NCBI RefSeq assembly: GCF_029395675.1
Contig: NZ_CP115184.1
Location: forward strand, 1,798,001 to 1,862,000
Source of the DNA: Janibacter cremeus
GTDB taxonomy: Bacteria > Actinomycetota > Actinomycetes > Actinomycetales > Dermatophilaceae
DNA: 64,000 nucleotides
Direction of reading: 5' to 3'
Notes under the pieces: model-generated
Told to the model about the DNA's origin: nothing
Databases searched by the model: none
Seen by the model: the letters and a program-made list of their open reading frames with translations, nothing else
Made by a program: the position numbers and the translations under genes
In this document: positions 18,551-30,191 of the stretch, one piece after another
How positions within the stretch are numbered: the first letter of the stretch is position 1
How the letters are laid out: each line of letters begins with the position of its first letter

Positions 18551-18620
18551 GCCAACTGGCGAGCCGGGGAACTTAAAATTCCTGTCGAACGTGTGGGTTC
18601 GAATCCCACCGCCCGCACCA
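18541..18620 (+). tRNA. tRNA with UAA anticodon (Leu-type) and short variable arm
   Basis: The 7-bp acceptor stem GCGGGCG/CGCCCGC, discriminator A and encoded CCA (18618-18620) are present, as is the T-arm GTGGG-TTCGAAT-CCCAC. The anticodon stem is closed by a G-U pair and its loop CTTAAAA gives anticodon TAA at 18574-18576. The D-arm is GGC/GCC with the GG of positions 18-19. The variable region is only 9 nt, whereas leucine tRNAs normally have a long class II arm. It may be a mobile-element tRNA or a decayed one. Confidence 0.75.
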
Positions 18621-18622
18621 AT

Positions 18623-18672
18623 GTCCTGAGTCGCGTCATCGCTGACACGGTGACGCGGCTCAGGACCTTTTT
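18623..18672 (+). terminator. Very strong terminator after the UAA tRNA
   Basis: A 16-bp stem with one T-G pair (18623-18638 with 18651-18666) and a 12-nt loop is followed by CTTTTTG. It begins 2 nt after the tRNA CCA. This is the clearest intrinsic terminator in the window. Confidence 0.9.
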
Positions 18673-18884
18673 GTGCAGGTTGACGGGACGGTCGTGGATG
18701 AGCATCAGGTCGGGGACGTGGCCCTGTCGGGAGGCGTCCAAACGGGCTGCTGTCGGTCGCGATGCTCAGCCACACTGCAAAGCCTCAGGTGAGATCTGTC
18801 AACGATGTCGTGAACCCGGACACCACCGCCCACACCAACAGGCAAGTGATCATCAAACCGCCTGTTGAATCGCTACACATCAGC
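18673..18884. other. Gene-free stretch between the tRNA and ppx
   Basis: About 210 bp of lower G+C with no credible gene. AACAGGC (18838-18844) and GCCTGTT (18860-18866) form a 7-bp stem that may end ppx transcription on the minus strand. I looked for a second copy of the tRNA 3' end, as an attachment site would leave, and saw none in the window. Confidence 0.45.
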
Positions 18885-19877
18885 CTAGCCAGCCGGCTGC
18901 TGCAGCTCGTCCTCCGGCTCGTCCGGCACCACGATCGACAGGGCGATCCCGTCGAGGATGTCGCGCTCGGAGGTCGTGACGACCAGGTCGGGGCCGTTGG
19001 CTCCGCGCGCCCGGTCGAGGATCTCGTACCAGATCAGCGCCCCGGCGCCGATGACGTCGACGCGGCCGGGGTGCATGAATGGCTGCGCGGCGCGCTCGGC
19101 CCGGGTGCTGAGGATGAGGCGCTCGCAGGCCTCCATGTACTCCTCGACCGTCAGGTCGGCCAGGTGGATGGCCGCGGGGTCGTAGGAGGTCAGGCCGAGT
19201 GCCTGCGCGGTGACGGTCGTGACCGAGCCGGCCAGCCCGATGACCGTCTTGATACCCCCGAGCCCGACCTCGGCCTCGGCCGTGTCGAGGGCCTCGGCGA
19301 TGTCGAATCGCGCCGCGTCGATGATCTCCTGGGTCGGCGGGTCGGTGCGGTGGTGGCGCTCGGTCAGGCGCACGCTGCCGATGTCCAGCGAGGTGCAGGC
19401 GACCACCTCACGGGTGCCGCGCACGACCTCGGTGGAGCCGCCTCCGATGTCGACGACGAGGTACGGCCCCTCGAAGCCCTCCTCGGCCAGCGAGCCGGTC
19501 GCGCCGATGAAGCCCAGCCGCGCCTCCTCGTCCCCGTCGACGACCTCGGGAGTCACGTCAAGCTCGCCGAAGGCCTCGCGCACCCCCTGGACGAACTCCT
19601 CGGAGTTGCTCGCGTCGCGGCTGGCGGAGGTGGCGACGAAGCGCACATTGCCCGGCGGGACCTGCTCGTGGCGGCACTGCTCCGCGTACTCGCGGCACAT
19701 GTCGAGGGTGCGGCGCAGGGCCTCGTCGTCGAGCCGGCCGGTCGTGTCGACCCCCTGCCCGAGGCGCACGACCTCCACCCGCCGGGTCACGTCGGTGAGG
19801 ACATTGCGTCCCGGGTCGTGGTCTGCGATCAGCAGGCGGATCGAGTTCGTCCCGCAATCGATTGCTGCGACTCTCAT
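18885..19877 (-). CDS. ppx: Ppx/GppA exopolyphosphatase family protein
   Basis: 330 residues, sugar-kinase/Hsp70-like fold. Phosphate-binding motifs are visible in DCGTNSIRLL, GDEEARLGFIG and VVDIGGGSTEVV. It removes terminal phosphate from polyphosphate and may hydrolyse pppGpp. The short length without an HD domain matches the actinobacterial Ppx2 type. ATG 19877 overlaps the DUF501 stop as ATGA and has GGGAG upstream, so it is the last gene of the eno-divIC-DUF501-ppx operon. Confidence 0.92.
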   Translation of the reverse strand: MRVAAIDCGTNSIRLLIADHDPGRNVLTDVTRRVEVVRLGQGVDTTGRLDDEALRRTLDMCREYAEQCRHEQVPPGNVRFVATSASRDASNSEEFVQGVREAFGELDVTPEVVDGDEEARLGFIGATGSLAEEGFEGPYLVVDIGGGSTEVVRGTREVVACTSLDIGSVRLTERHHRTDPPTQEIIDAARFDIAEALDTAEAEVGLGGIKTVIGLAGSVTTVTAQALGLTSYDPAAIHLADLTVEEYMEACERLILSTRAERAAQPFMHPGRVDVIGAGALIWYEILDRARGANGPDLVVTTSERDILDGIALSIVVPDEPEDELQQPAG

Positions 19878-20410
19878 CGGTCGCTCCCTTCGTCCGTGCT
19901 CACGCACGGGCTGGTGCGCCACCACTCGGGCAGCAGGTCAAGTGCCTCGTCCCCCAGGGGGTTGACCCCGGGACCGGCAGCCAAGGAGTGTGCCACGAGA
20001 ACATGGAGGCACTTCACACGCGTGGGCATGCCGCCGGCGGAGATCCCTTCGATCTCCGGGACGTCGCCGAGCTCCCCGCGACGCGCGAGGTAGTCCTCAT
20101 GGGCGGCGCGGTACCGCACCGCCAGGTCCTCGTCCTCGAGCAGACGCTGCGACATCTGGGCCATCAGCCCGCTGGACTCGAGCGTCGAGATGGCGCCGGT
20201 CAGCCGTGGGCACGTGGCGTAGTAGCTCGTGGGGAAGGGGGTGCCTCCCGGGAGGCGCGGAGCCGTGCGGACCACGGTGGGACCACCGCAGGGACACCGG
20301 TGGGCGATGTCGACGGCACTGCGGGCGGGCCGGCCGAGCTGCTCGTGGATGGTCGCCAGGTCCTCGGGGGCGACCCGGTCCAGGTCGTTGCCGCGCTCGT
20401 CGATCGTCAC
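19874..20410 (-). CDS. DUF501 protein
   Basis: 178 residues from GTG 20410, which overlaps the divIC stop (GTGA). The family pattern is present: DLATIHEQLGR near the start, HRCPCGGPTVVRTAPRLPGGTPFPTSYYATCPRL in the middle with three cysteines, and GMPTRVKCLHVLVAHSLA near the end. It is conserved in actinobacteria between divIC and ppx. The function is not known; the Cys/His cluster suggests a metal or structural site. It is coupled to ppx by ATGA. Confidence 0.88.
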   Translation of the reverse strand: MTIDERGNDLDRVAPEDLATIHEQLGRPARSAVDIAHRCPCGGPTVVRTAPRLPGGTPFPTSYYATCPRLTGAISTLESSGLMAQMSQRLLEDEDLAVRYRAAHEDYLARRGELGDVPEIEGISAGGMPTRVKCLHVLVAHSLAAGPGVNPLGDEALDLLPEWWRTSPCVSTDEGSDR

Positions 20411-20946
20411 TGCTGCTTCTCCGCAGTGTCGGCCGTGGTCACCGAGTCGGCCATCTTCTCGTACCAGGGCTGGGTGTTGGACGACGTGACCGTCCCCGTC
20501 TCGGGGTCGACGTCCGCGATCGTCTCGTCCGGGTCGACCACGGTGTAGGTCTTCTCCCCCGGTCGCACGAACTTCAGTCGCTTGCGGGCCTGGGCCTCGA
20601 CGTACTCCTCCGTCTGCCACAGCTCGCGCTCCCGCTGGAGGTCGTCGACGGCGGCCTCCTGCGCCGCGACCTGCGACTGCAGCTCGTCCAGACGCTGCTG
20701 CTGGTCGTACCAGGACTTGCCGGTGGGCACGAGCATGAGCGCCAGCAGGGTCATCAGTGATCCGAGGACCACCCACCGACGGGTGGTCATCACGGCCCTG
20801 CGCCGGGGGTCCCGGCCGGGCCTCGGTGCCGCCCCGCCGATGGGCCCTCTGGAGGTGTACCGGCGCGGACGGTCGCGTGCCGGGGGTCGCCGCGTCGCGC
20901 CCTTCACGCCGAGGCGTGAAGGGCGGCGTCGCGGGGACCCGGCCAT
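20407..20946 (-). CDS. divIC: Septum formation initiator (FtsB/DivIC family)
   Basis: 179 residues from ATG 20946, 7 nt after the eno stop. A basic, disordered cytoplasmic N-terminus is followed by one membrane helix (about 58-76), a periplasmic coiled coil (about 82-115, QQRLDELQSQVAAQEAAVDDLQ) and the RKRLKFVRPGEKTYTVV motif. It joins the FtsL/FtsQ divisome subcomplex. There is no Shine-Dalgarno at ATG 20946; ATG 20790, directly before the membrane helix, is an alternative start giving the usual shorter protein. A perfect 13-bp hairpin lies in the N-terminal codons. Confidence 0.82.
   Translation of the reverse strand: MAGSPRRRPSRLGVKGATRRPPARDRPRRYTSRGPIGGAAPRPGRDPRRRAVMTTRRWVVLGSLMTLLALMLVPTGKSWYDQQQRLDELQSQVAAQEAAVDDLQRERELWQTEEYVEAQARKRLKFVRPGEKTYTVVDPDETIADVDPETGTVTSSNTQPWYEKMADSVTTADTAEKQQ
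20898..20925 (-). repeat. Perfect 13-bp inverted repeat just after eno
   Basis: The arms CGCCCTTCACGCC and GGCGTGAAGGGCG are separated by 2 nt, about 30-56 nt after the eno stop. The repeat is inside the long divIC frame. It could attenuate or process the eno-divIC message, and would lie in a non-coding spacer if divIC starts at 20790. Confidence 0.6.
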
Positions 20947-20953
20947 CCGTGGA

Positions 20954-23969
<3,016 letters not shown>

Positions 23970-24018
23970 GCGCAAGAACCCCTGACGTCAGGACACTGGT
24001 TGGACTGGTCCCGGGAGC

Positions 24019-25146
24019 CTAACCGGCCTCGGCGACCAGGTCCGCCAGTCGCCGTCGTTGGACGCCCGCGTCGAAGTTGTCCGGAGCGAGCCACGCCTCG
24101 TGGCCGGCCCGGATCCGCGGCCAGTCGTCGACCACCATCGCGAACCACGCGGTGTCGCGCGCCCTCCCCTTCGTCACCACGTGCCGACGGAAGGTGCCCT
24201 CGTAGGCGAACCCGAGGCGCTCGGCGGCCCGGCGGGAGGCGGCGTTGAGCGCATCGCACTTCCACTCGTACCGGCGGTAGCCGAGCTCGAAGACGTGCCG
24301 GGCGAGCAGCACCATCGCCTCGGTGGACGCGGTGGTGCGCTGCAGGCGCGGCCCGAGCAGGACGTTGCCGATCTCGACGCAGCCGTTCGCCCGGTCGATC
24401 CGCATCAGGGCGACGAGTCCGCAGGCCACACCGTCGCCGTCACGGACGACCACCTCGACGGTGTCGGCGGCCAGCCGCCCCGCGATGTACTCCGCGAAGG
24501 GGGCCGCCTCGGTGATCGGCTCCTGCCCCAGCCAGGTCCACAGGGAGGCATTGCGCCGGCCGCCGACCTCGGCGAAGAGCTCGGCGGCGTGCGCGGGCGT
24601 CAACGGCTCGAGGGTGCAGTGGTCGCCGGTGACGGTGCCCGTCTCCGGGCGCGGTGGTGGGGCCCAGTCGAGCACCTCGGGACCGATCGGCTGGTCGTGC
24701 TCATTCGTGCGCACCTCGTCCCGGCTCGCGGGCGGCAGCACGACCTGACCGATGGGCCCGGGGTTGTGGGCGACCTCCCAGCGGAACCCGTCCGGGTCGG
24801 CGAAGTACCCGGTGTAGCCGCCCCAGTCCCGCTCCTGCCCTGCGGAGACATCGCCGGATCCCGCCCGGCGGGCGAGGTCGAGGACGGCATCGACGTCGGC
24901 CGGGGTCGGGACGTTGTGCGCGAGGGTGACCGGGGCGATCCCCGACCCGCCACGGATCGCGCCGACCTCCCCCTCGAACGCGTCCTCGTCCCACAGCGAG
25001 AGCACGAGGTGCTCACCGACGCGGATCATGAGCACCTCGCCCGGGACCTCCAGCTCCGCGGTCCACCCCAGTCCGTCGAGGTAGAAGCGAAGCGTCGCCG
25101 TCAGGTCCGCGACGGCGAGGGTGACGAAGCTGATCCGCTGGTCCAT
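24019..25146 (-). CDS. Fusion of a VOC (glyoxalase-like) domain and a GNAT acetyltransferase
   Basis: 375 residues in one uninterrupted frame. Residues 1-130 are a VOC domain (ISFVTLAVADLTATLRFYLDGLGW, GYTGYFADPDGFRWEVAHNP). Residues of about 155-370 are a RimL-like GNAT (CTLEPLTPAHAAELF, TTASTEAMVLLARHVFELGYRRYEWKCDALNAASRRAAERLGFAYEG). Stand-alone relatives of the second half start at about the NEHDQPIGP segment, so two genes seem fused. ATG 25146 has GAGGAG upstream and follows mazG by 8 nt. The natural substrates are unknown. It holds a CGAAGGGGG copy at 24495. Confidence 0.8.
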   Translation of the reverse strand: MDQRISFVTLAVADLTATLRFYLDGLGWTAELEVPGEVLMIRVGEHLVLSLWDEDAFEGEVGAIRGGSGIAPVTLAHNVPTPADVDAVLDLARRAGSGDVSAGQERDWGGYTGYFADPDGFRWEVAHNPGPIGQVVLPPASRDEVRTNEHDQPIGPEVLDWAPPPRPETGTVTGDHCTLEPLTPAHAAELFAEVGGRRNASLWTWLGQEPITEAAPFAEYIAGRLAADTVEVVVRDGDGVACGLVALMRIDRANGCVEIGNVLLGPRLQRTTASTEAMVLLARHVFELGYRRYEWKCDALNAASRRAAERLGFAYEGTFRRHVVTKGRARDTAWFAMVVDDWPRIRAGHEAWLAPDNFDAGVQRRRLADLVAEAG

Positions 25147-25154
25147 GGCTCTCC

Positions 25155-25919
25155 TCAGGGTCCGCTGTCGCGAGCGGCCTTCTCCTGCACCTTGATCGAC
25201 TGCCACTGCGCCTCGATCTCCTCGAGGGTGCCTGCGCTCGCGTCCCCGAAGACGTGCGGGTTGCGGCGCACGAGCTTGTCCACCAGGGCAGCGGCCACGT
25301 CGTCGACGTCGAAGGGGTCCTGCGCGTGGTCCGCGGCGACCCGGGCGTGGAAGAGCACCTGGAAGAGCAGGTCGCCGAGCTCGTCGGTCAGCTCCGCCCG
25401 CCCCCGCGGGTCGTCGGGGGCGGCGATGACCGCCTCGAGCGCCTCGTGGACCTCCTGCGCCTCCTCCAGGACGAAGGGGGCCAGGCTCGCGTGGTCCTGT
25501 GCCGCCACCCAGGCGCACCCTCCGGGTGCGCGCAGCCGGTCCATGACCGCGACGGCGTCGAGGAGGCGGCCGCCCTCGACGTCCCACGACCCCACGAGGA
25601 CCTCGACCTCGGGTCCCTCGTCGAGCCGGGAGACCTCGGTGGCGATCGCGTCGCTCAGCCCGGGGTCCCCGTCGGCCGAGCCGAGCCAGATCGTCTCCCG
25701 CGCCCCCGCGGACTCCACGAGCAGGCGTGCCCGCTCGGTCGCCGACTCGGGGCCGACCGGTGTCACCGCGATCCCGTCATCGGCAAGCGCCAGCGCCAGG
25801 TCCTCCGTGACGTCGGCGGCCAGGACGAGGTCGGCGCCGTCGAGGGCGCGCCATGCGTCCCGGCTGAGCAACCCCGCCGGGACCCGTGGGCTCGATGCCA
25901 GCAGGATCAGGTGCGGCAC
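25155..25919 (-). CDS. mazG: Nucleoside triphosphate pyrophosphohydrolase MazG
   Basis: 254 residues. The MazG domain (about 130-240) has the metal-binding EEAQEVHEAL and ELTDELGDLLFQVLFHARVA motifs. The N-terminal 125 residues are the extra domain usual in actinobacterial MazG. It hydrolyses non-canonical NTPs to NMP and pyrophosphate. GTG 25919 lies 2 nt after the SurA-like gene stop, so the two are co-transcribed, downstream of mfd. Confidence 0.92.
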   Translation of the reverse strand: MPHLILLASSPRVPAGLLSRDAWRALDGADLVLAADVTEDLALALADDGIAVTPVGPESATERARLLVESAGARETIWLGSADGDPGLSDAIATEVSRLDEGPEVEVLVGSWDVEGGRLLDAVAVMDRLRAPGGCAWVAAQDHASLAPFVLEEAQEVHEALEAVIAAPDDPRGRAELTDELGDLLFQVLFHARVAADHAQDPFDVDDVAAALVDKLVRRNPHVFGDASAGTLEEIEAQWQSIKVQEKAARDSGP

Positions 25920-25921
25920 CG

Positions 25922-26485
25922 TCAGGGCATCTCCGGCGTGGGGCTCGGGGACTGCAGCCAGTTGGGGCTCTCGCCGTCGGGGCGGTAACGCGGGCTGATG
26001 CTGACGTCGAGGTCCCGGACCTGCTGGGCGACCTCCTGCTGCTGCTTCTGGTCCAGCTGCGAGTACACGGCGTTGGCCCGGAAGAAGTCCACCGTCGTCT
26101 CGGAGGGCGTCGGGACGGCCTCGTCGAGCTGCTTCTCGATCGTCTCGCCGGACGGGACCGGGATGTCGTTCTGCTCGGCGTACTCGAGCAGCGTCGGCAC
26201 CTGGATGAGGCTGCCGATCAGCTGGTCGGGCCCGACCTCCTGCGGCGGCTGCCCGCTGGCCTCGGCCTGCGCGGCGACGACCTGCCCCACCTCGCGACTG
26301 CTCTGCTGGGCCTGGGCGACGGTGATCTCGTGACCTTCGACGATGGCGGCCGGCGCGGTGATGCCGGGGTCCTCGATCCCGTCGGTGCCACCGCAGGCCC
26401 CGAGGGTCAGGGCGCCGCCGACCACCAGCACTGCGATCGAGGCGGAACGTCGTTGTCTGCTGCCGGGCACGGGCTGTCCTTTCAT
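25922..26485 (-). CDS. SurA N-terminal-like lipoprotein
   Basis: 187 residues from ATG 26485, with GAGG upstream. The lipobox LTLGAC gives a lipidated Cys31, so it is anchored outside the membrane. The rest is helical with a SurA-N-like pattern (IVEGHEITVAQAQQSSREVGQVV, then PTLLEYAEQNDIPVPSGETI). No peptidyl-prolyl isomerase domain is present. A chaperone role is inferred from the fold. M. tuberculosis has a lipoprotein gene near the same position after mazG. It lies between mfd and mazG. Confidence 0.75.
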   Translation of the reverse strand: MKGQPVPGSRQRRSASIAVLVVGGALTLGACGGTDGIEDPGITAPAAIVEGHEITVAQAQQSSREVGQVVAAQAEASGQPPQEVGPDQLIGSLIQVPTLLEYAEQNDIPVPSGETIEKQLDEAVPTPSETTVDFFRANAVYSQLDQKQQQEVAQQVRDLDVSISPRYRPDGESPNWLQSPSPTPEMP

Positions 26486-26492
26486 CACGTCC

Positions 26493-29400
26493 TCAGCGGG
26501 AGCGCGAGGTGTCGCGGGGCGGGTTCGCCCCAGTGTCCACGATGACATTGTCGAGCATGACCTGATTGACCAGGTCGGTGGCCCACTGCAGCACCTCCGT
26601 GTCGCGAAGGGGGCTGCCTCCGACCCGCGCGGTCATCGGCTTGGGGACGAGCACCGTCTGGGTGCCCTCCTTGTAGCTCGACTTCGGGTACAGGCGGGCC
26701 AGGCGCAGCTGCTGGCTCTCCTTCAGCTGTGCCGGGGCGAAGCGCACGTTCTTGCCCTGCACCACGACGTCGCTGAGACCCGCGGCGCGCACGACGATGC
26801 GCAACCGGGCGACGGCGACGAGGTTGCGCACCGGCTCGGGCGGCTCGCCGTAGCGATCGGTGAGCTCCTCCACGATCTCGGTGAGGTCCTCCTCGGTCTC
26901 CGCGGAGGCGAGCTTCTTGTAGGCCTCGAGGCGCAGCCGCTCGCCCGGCACGTACTCGTACGGCAGGTGGGCGTCCACGGGCAGCTCGATCTTGACCTCG
27001 GACGGCGCGGCCTCCCCTTCGCCCTTGAAGTCGGCGACCGCCTCACCGACCATCCGCACGTACAGGTCGAACCCGACTCCGGCGATGTGGCCGGACTGCT
27101 CACCGCCGAGCAGGTTGCCGGCACCGCGGATCTCGAGGTCCTTCATCGCGACCTGCATGCCGGAGCCGAGGTCGGTGTTGCTCGCGATCGTGGTCAGGCG
27201 GTCGTGCGCCGTCTCGGTCAGTGGCTTGTCCGGCGGGTAGAGGAAGTAGGCGTAGGCCCGCTCCCGGCCACGACCGACACGGCCACGCAGCTGGTGCAGC
27301 TGGCTCAGGCCGAACTTGTCCGCCCGGTCGAGGATGAGCGTGTTGGCATTGGAGATGTCCAGCCCGGTCTCGACGATCGTCGTGCACACGAGCACGTCGA
27401 AGCGCCGCTCCCAGAAGTCCAGGACCACCTGCTCGAGCCGGTGCTCCCCCATCTTGCCGTGGGCGGTCTCGACGCGGGCGTCCGGCACGAGCTCACGGAT
27501 CCGGGCGGCGGTCCGCTCGATCGTGCTGACGTTGTTGTGCACGAAGAAGACCTGCCCCTCGCGCATCATCTCGCGGTGGACGGCCGCGGCGACCTGCTTC
27601 TCCTCGTACGGCCCGACGAAGGTGAGCACCGGGTGGCGTTCCTCCGGCGGCGTCGCGAGCGTGGACATCTCGCGGATGCCGGTGACGGCCATCTCGAGGG
27701 TGCGCGGGATCGGCGTCGCGGACATCGCCAGCACGTCGACGTCGGTGCGCAGGGCCTTCAGCTGCTCCTTGTGCTCGACACCGAAGCGCTGCTCCTCGTC
27801 GATGATCACCATCCCGAGGTCCTTGAACTTCACCTCGTTGCCGAGGATGCGGTGGGTGCCGATGACGAGGTCGACGGAGCCGTCCTTCATGCCCTCCAGC
27901 ACCGCCTTGGCCTCCGAGTCGGTCTGGAAGCGGCTGAGTGCCTTGACCGTCACGGGGTACCCGGCGTACCGCTCGGAGAAGGTGTTGAGGTGCTGCTGGA
28001 CGAGCAGGGTCGTCGGCACGAGCACGGCGACCTGCTTGCCGTCCTGGATGGCCTTGAAGGCCGCGCGCACCGCGATCTCCGTCTTGCCGTAGCCGACGTC
28101 ACCGCAGATGAGCCGGTCCATGGGGAAGGACTTCTCCATGTCTGCCTTGACCTCGTCGATGGTGCTCAGCTGGTCCGGCGTCTCGATGTGCGCGAAGGCG
28201 TCCTCGAGCTCACGCTGCCACGGGGTGTCCGGCCCGAAGGTGTGGCCCGGCGTGGCCATCCGGGCGCTGTACAGGCGGATCAGCTCACCCGCGATCTGCC
28301 GGACGTGCCGCTTGGCCTTCGACTTCGTCTTCTGCCAGTCACTGCCACCCATCTTGTTCAGCGCCGGCGCGTCACCGCCGACATAGCGGGTGACCTGGTC
28401 GAGCTGGTCGGAGGGGACGAAGAGCCGGTCGCCCGGGTGGCCGCGACGGGAGGGTGCGTACTCGATGACGAGGTACTCGCGGGTGGCACCGCCGATGGTG
28501 CGCTGGATCATCTCGACGAAGGACCCGACACCGTGCTGCTCGTGGACGACGTGGTCCCCCGGACGCAGCTGGAGGGGGTCCACCTGCTTGCGGCGGCGCG
28601 ACGGCATCCGCCGCATGTCACGGGTGCTGGCGCCGGCGCCGCTCGAGCCCAGGAGGTCGGCCTCGGTGAGCACGGCGAGCCGGTGGTCCTCGGCGACGAA
28701 GCCGGTGCCCAGGCTGGCGCGGGTGATGGTGACGACGCCGTCGGCGAGCTCGACCGGCTCGCCCTCCTCGGCGACCCGGGTGGGGACGTCGGCACCGCGC
28801 AGCACCTCGGCGACACGCGCGACGAGCCCGGCTCCGTCGGTGGCGATGAGCACCCGCCGGCCCGCGGCGGTCCACTCGGTGAGCTGGGCGACCGCCGCCT
28901 CGGTGTTGCCCCGGAATTTCGGCGGCTCCGCCGCGGGGACCCGCAGCCCGACGTGGTCGTGCGCGACCCGGTCGTCCATGTCGGCCGCCAGCGCGTCGAG
29001 CTCCTCGTCCACGGCGAAGGGGGTGATGCTCCACCACGGCAGGCCCAGCTCGAGTGCGTGCTCGCGGGCCTGGGCGAGCGTCCAGTGGGAGGCGGTGCCG
29101 AGGACGCCCTCGAGGTCGATCGGCACCACGTTGCCGGCCGCAGCGTTGGCCCAGCTGGCCTGGAGGAACTCCTCGCTCGTCGAGACGAGGTCGTGGGCAC
29201 GGGCCCGGACCTTCTCGTGGTCGAGGACGATGACGCCGGCCTCCTTCGGCAGCACGTCGAGGATCGACTCCATCCCGTCGACGAGAGCGGGCGCCAGGGA
29301 CTCCATGCCCTCGACGGCGATGCCCTCGGCCACCTTCAGGAGCATGTCGGCGACACCGGGCAGGTCCCCGGCGAGCGCGGCGGCCCGCTCCCGGACGGTG

Positions 29401-30131
29401 TCGGTGAGCAGGACCTCGCGGCACGGCGGGGCCCAGAGGACCTCGGTCGCGTCGAGGCTGCGCTGGTCGGCGACCTTGAACCAGCGGATCTCGTCGACGG
29501 TGTCGCCGAAGAACTCCACCCGGATCGGGTGCTCCTCCGTCGGCGGGAAGACGTCGAGGATCCCGCCGCGCACGGCGAACTCGCCGCGGCGGTCGACGAG
29601 GTCGGTGCGCACGTAGGCGGCGTTGGTCAGGGCCTCGGCGATGTCGGTCAGGGGCCGCTCGTCCCCGACGCGCAGCGCCACCGGCTCGAGGTCGCCGAGT
29701 CCCTTGGCGATCGGCTGGAGGACCGCGCGCACGGAGGCGATGACGTAGCCGAGGGGACCGTGGCCGGCCCCCTGCTCCCGCGGGTGCGACAGGCGACGCA
29801 GCACGGCGAGGCGGCGGCCGACGGTGTCGCTGCGCGGGCTGAGCCGCTCGTGCGGCAGGGTCTCCCAGCTGGGGAAGGTCGCGATGAGCTCGGGGTCGAC
29901 GAACTCGGCGAGCGCGGCCGAGAGGTCGTCGGCCTCACGGGCGGTCGAGGTGATGATCAGCTGGGGTGCGTCACCGGGGGTGGCCCCGCCGATCGTGGCG
30001 ACGGTCGGCGCCCGCAGGCCGGTCGGCGCGACGATGTCGAGCTGATCGGTGGCGGTGCGGTGTCGGGGGATGTCCGCGAGGCCGGGCAGACCGGCGATCG
30101 CGCTCAGGAGCGGGGCGAGGGAGGAAGGCAT
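26493..30131 (-). CDS. mfd: Transcription-repair coupling factor
   Basis: 1212 residues, full length for Mfd. It removes RNA polymerase stalled at DNA damage and recruits UvrA. A UvrB-like N-terminal region (about 1-400) is followed by the RNA polymerase-interacting domain (about 510-580, RPGDHVVHEQHGVGSF). The RecG-like translocase has Walker A GDVGYGKTE, the DEEQRFGVEHK box and the TRG motif. The C-terminal TRCF domain follows. ATG 30131 has little Shine-Dalgarno; CAGAAT 10 nt upstream hints at a near-leaderless message. Two CGAAGGGGG copies (26605, 29015) are antisense to it. Confidence 0.97.
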   Translation of the reverse strand: MPSSLAPLLSAIAGLPGLADIPRHRTATDQLDIVAPTGLRAPTVATIGGATPGDAPQLIITSTAREADDLSAALAEFVDPELIATFPSWETLPHERLSPRSDTVGRRLAVLRRLSHPREQGAGHGPLGYVIASVRAVLQPIAKGLGDLEPVALRVGDERPLTDIAEALTNAAYVRTDLVDRRGEFAVRGGILDVFPPTEEHPIRVEFFGDTVDEIRWFKVADQRSLDATEVLWAPPCREVLLTDTVRERAAALAGDLPGVADMLLKVAEGIAVEGMESLAPALVDGMESILDVLPKEAGVIVLDHEKVRARAHDLVSTSEEFLQASWANAAAGNVVPIDLEGVLGTASHWTLAQAREHALELGLPWWSITPFAVDEELDALAADMDDRVAHDHVGLRVPAAEPPKFRGNTEAAVAQLTEWTAAGRRVLIATDGAGLVARVAEVLRGADVPTRVAEEGEPVELADGVVTITRASLGTGFVAEDHRLAVLTEADLLGSSGAGASTRDMRRMPSRRRKQVDPLQLRPGDHVVHEQHGVGSFVEMIQRTIGGATREYLVIEYAPSRRGHPGDRLFVPSDQLDQVTRYVGGDAPALNKMGGSDWQKTKSKAKRHVRQIAGELIRLYSARMATPGHTFGPDTPWQRELEDAFAHIETPDQLSTIDEVKADMEKSFPMDRLICGDVGYGKTEIAVRAAFKAIQDGKQVAVLVPTTLLVQQHLNTFSERYAGYPVTVKALSRFQTDSEAKAVLEGMKDGSVDLVIGTHRILGNEVKFKDLGMVIIDEEQRFGVEHKEQLKALRTDVDVLAMSATPIPRTLEMAVTGIREMSTLATPPEERHPVLTFVGPYEEKQVAAAVHREMMREGQVFFVHNNVSTIERTAARIRELVPDARVETAHGKMGEHRLEQVVLDFWERRFDVLVCTTIVETGLDISNANTLILDRADKFGLSQLHQLRGRVGRGRERAYAYFLYPPDKPLTETAHDRLTTIASNTDLGSGMQVAMKDLEIRGAGNLLGGEQSGHIAGVGFDLYVRMVGEAVADFKGEGEAAPSEVKIELPVDAHLPYEYVPGERLRLEAYKKLASAETEEDLTEIVEELTDRYGEPPEPVRNLVAVARLRIVVRAAGLSDVVVQGKNVRFAPAQLKESQQLRLARLYPKSSYKEGTQTVLVPKPMTARVGGSPLRDTEVLQWATDLVNQVMLDNVIVDTGANPPRDTSRSR

Positions 30132-30191
30132 GCTGGGGTCGATTCTGCCGTACGTTCACGACCGGCCGTGACCGGATCAGGATGCACCTGC

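Noticed and set aside
18485..18775. A minus-strand open frame with GGIRTHTF / VGFEPTRST text
   Set aside because: This is the well-known artefact made by translating the reverse complement of a tRNA (18541-18620) and its terminator; it is not a gene.
18541..18884. Attachment-site duplication of the tRNA 3' end
   Set aside because: No second copy of the T-arm/acceptor sequence was seen in the window, so integration at this tRNA is not shown.
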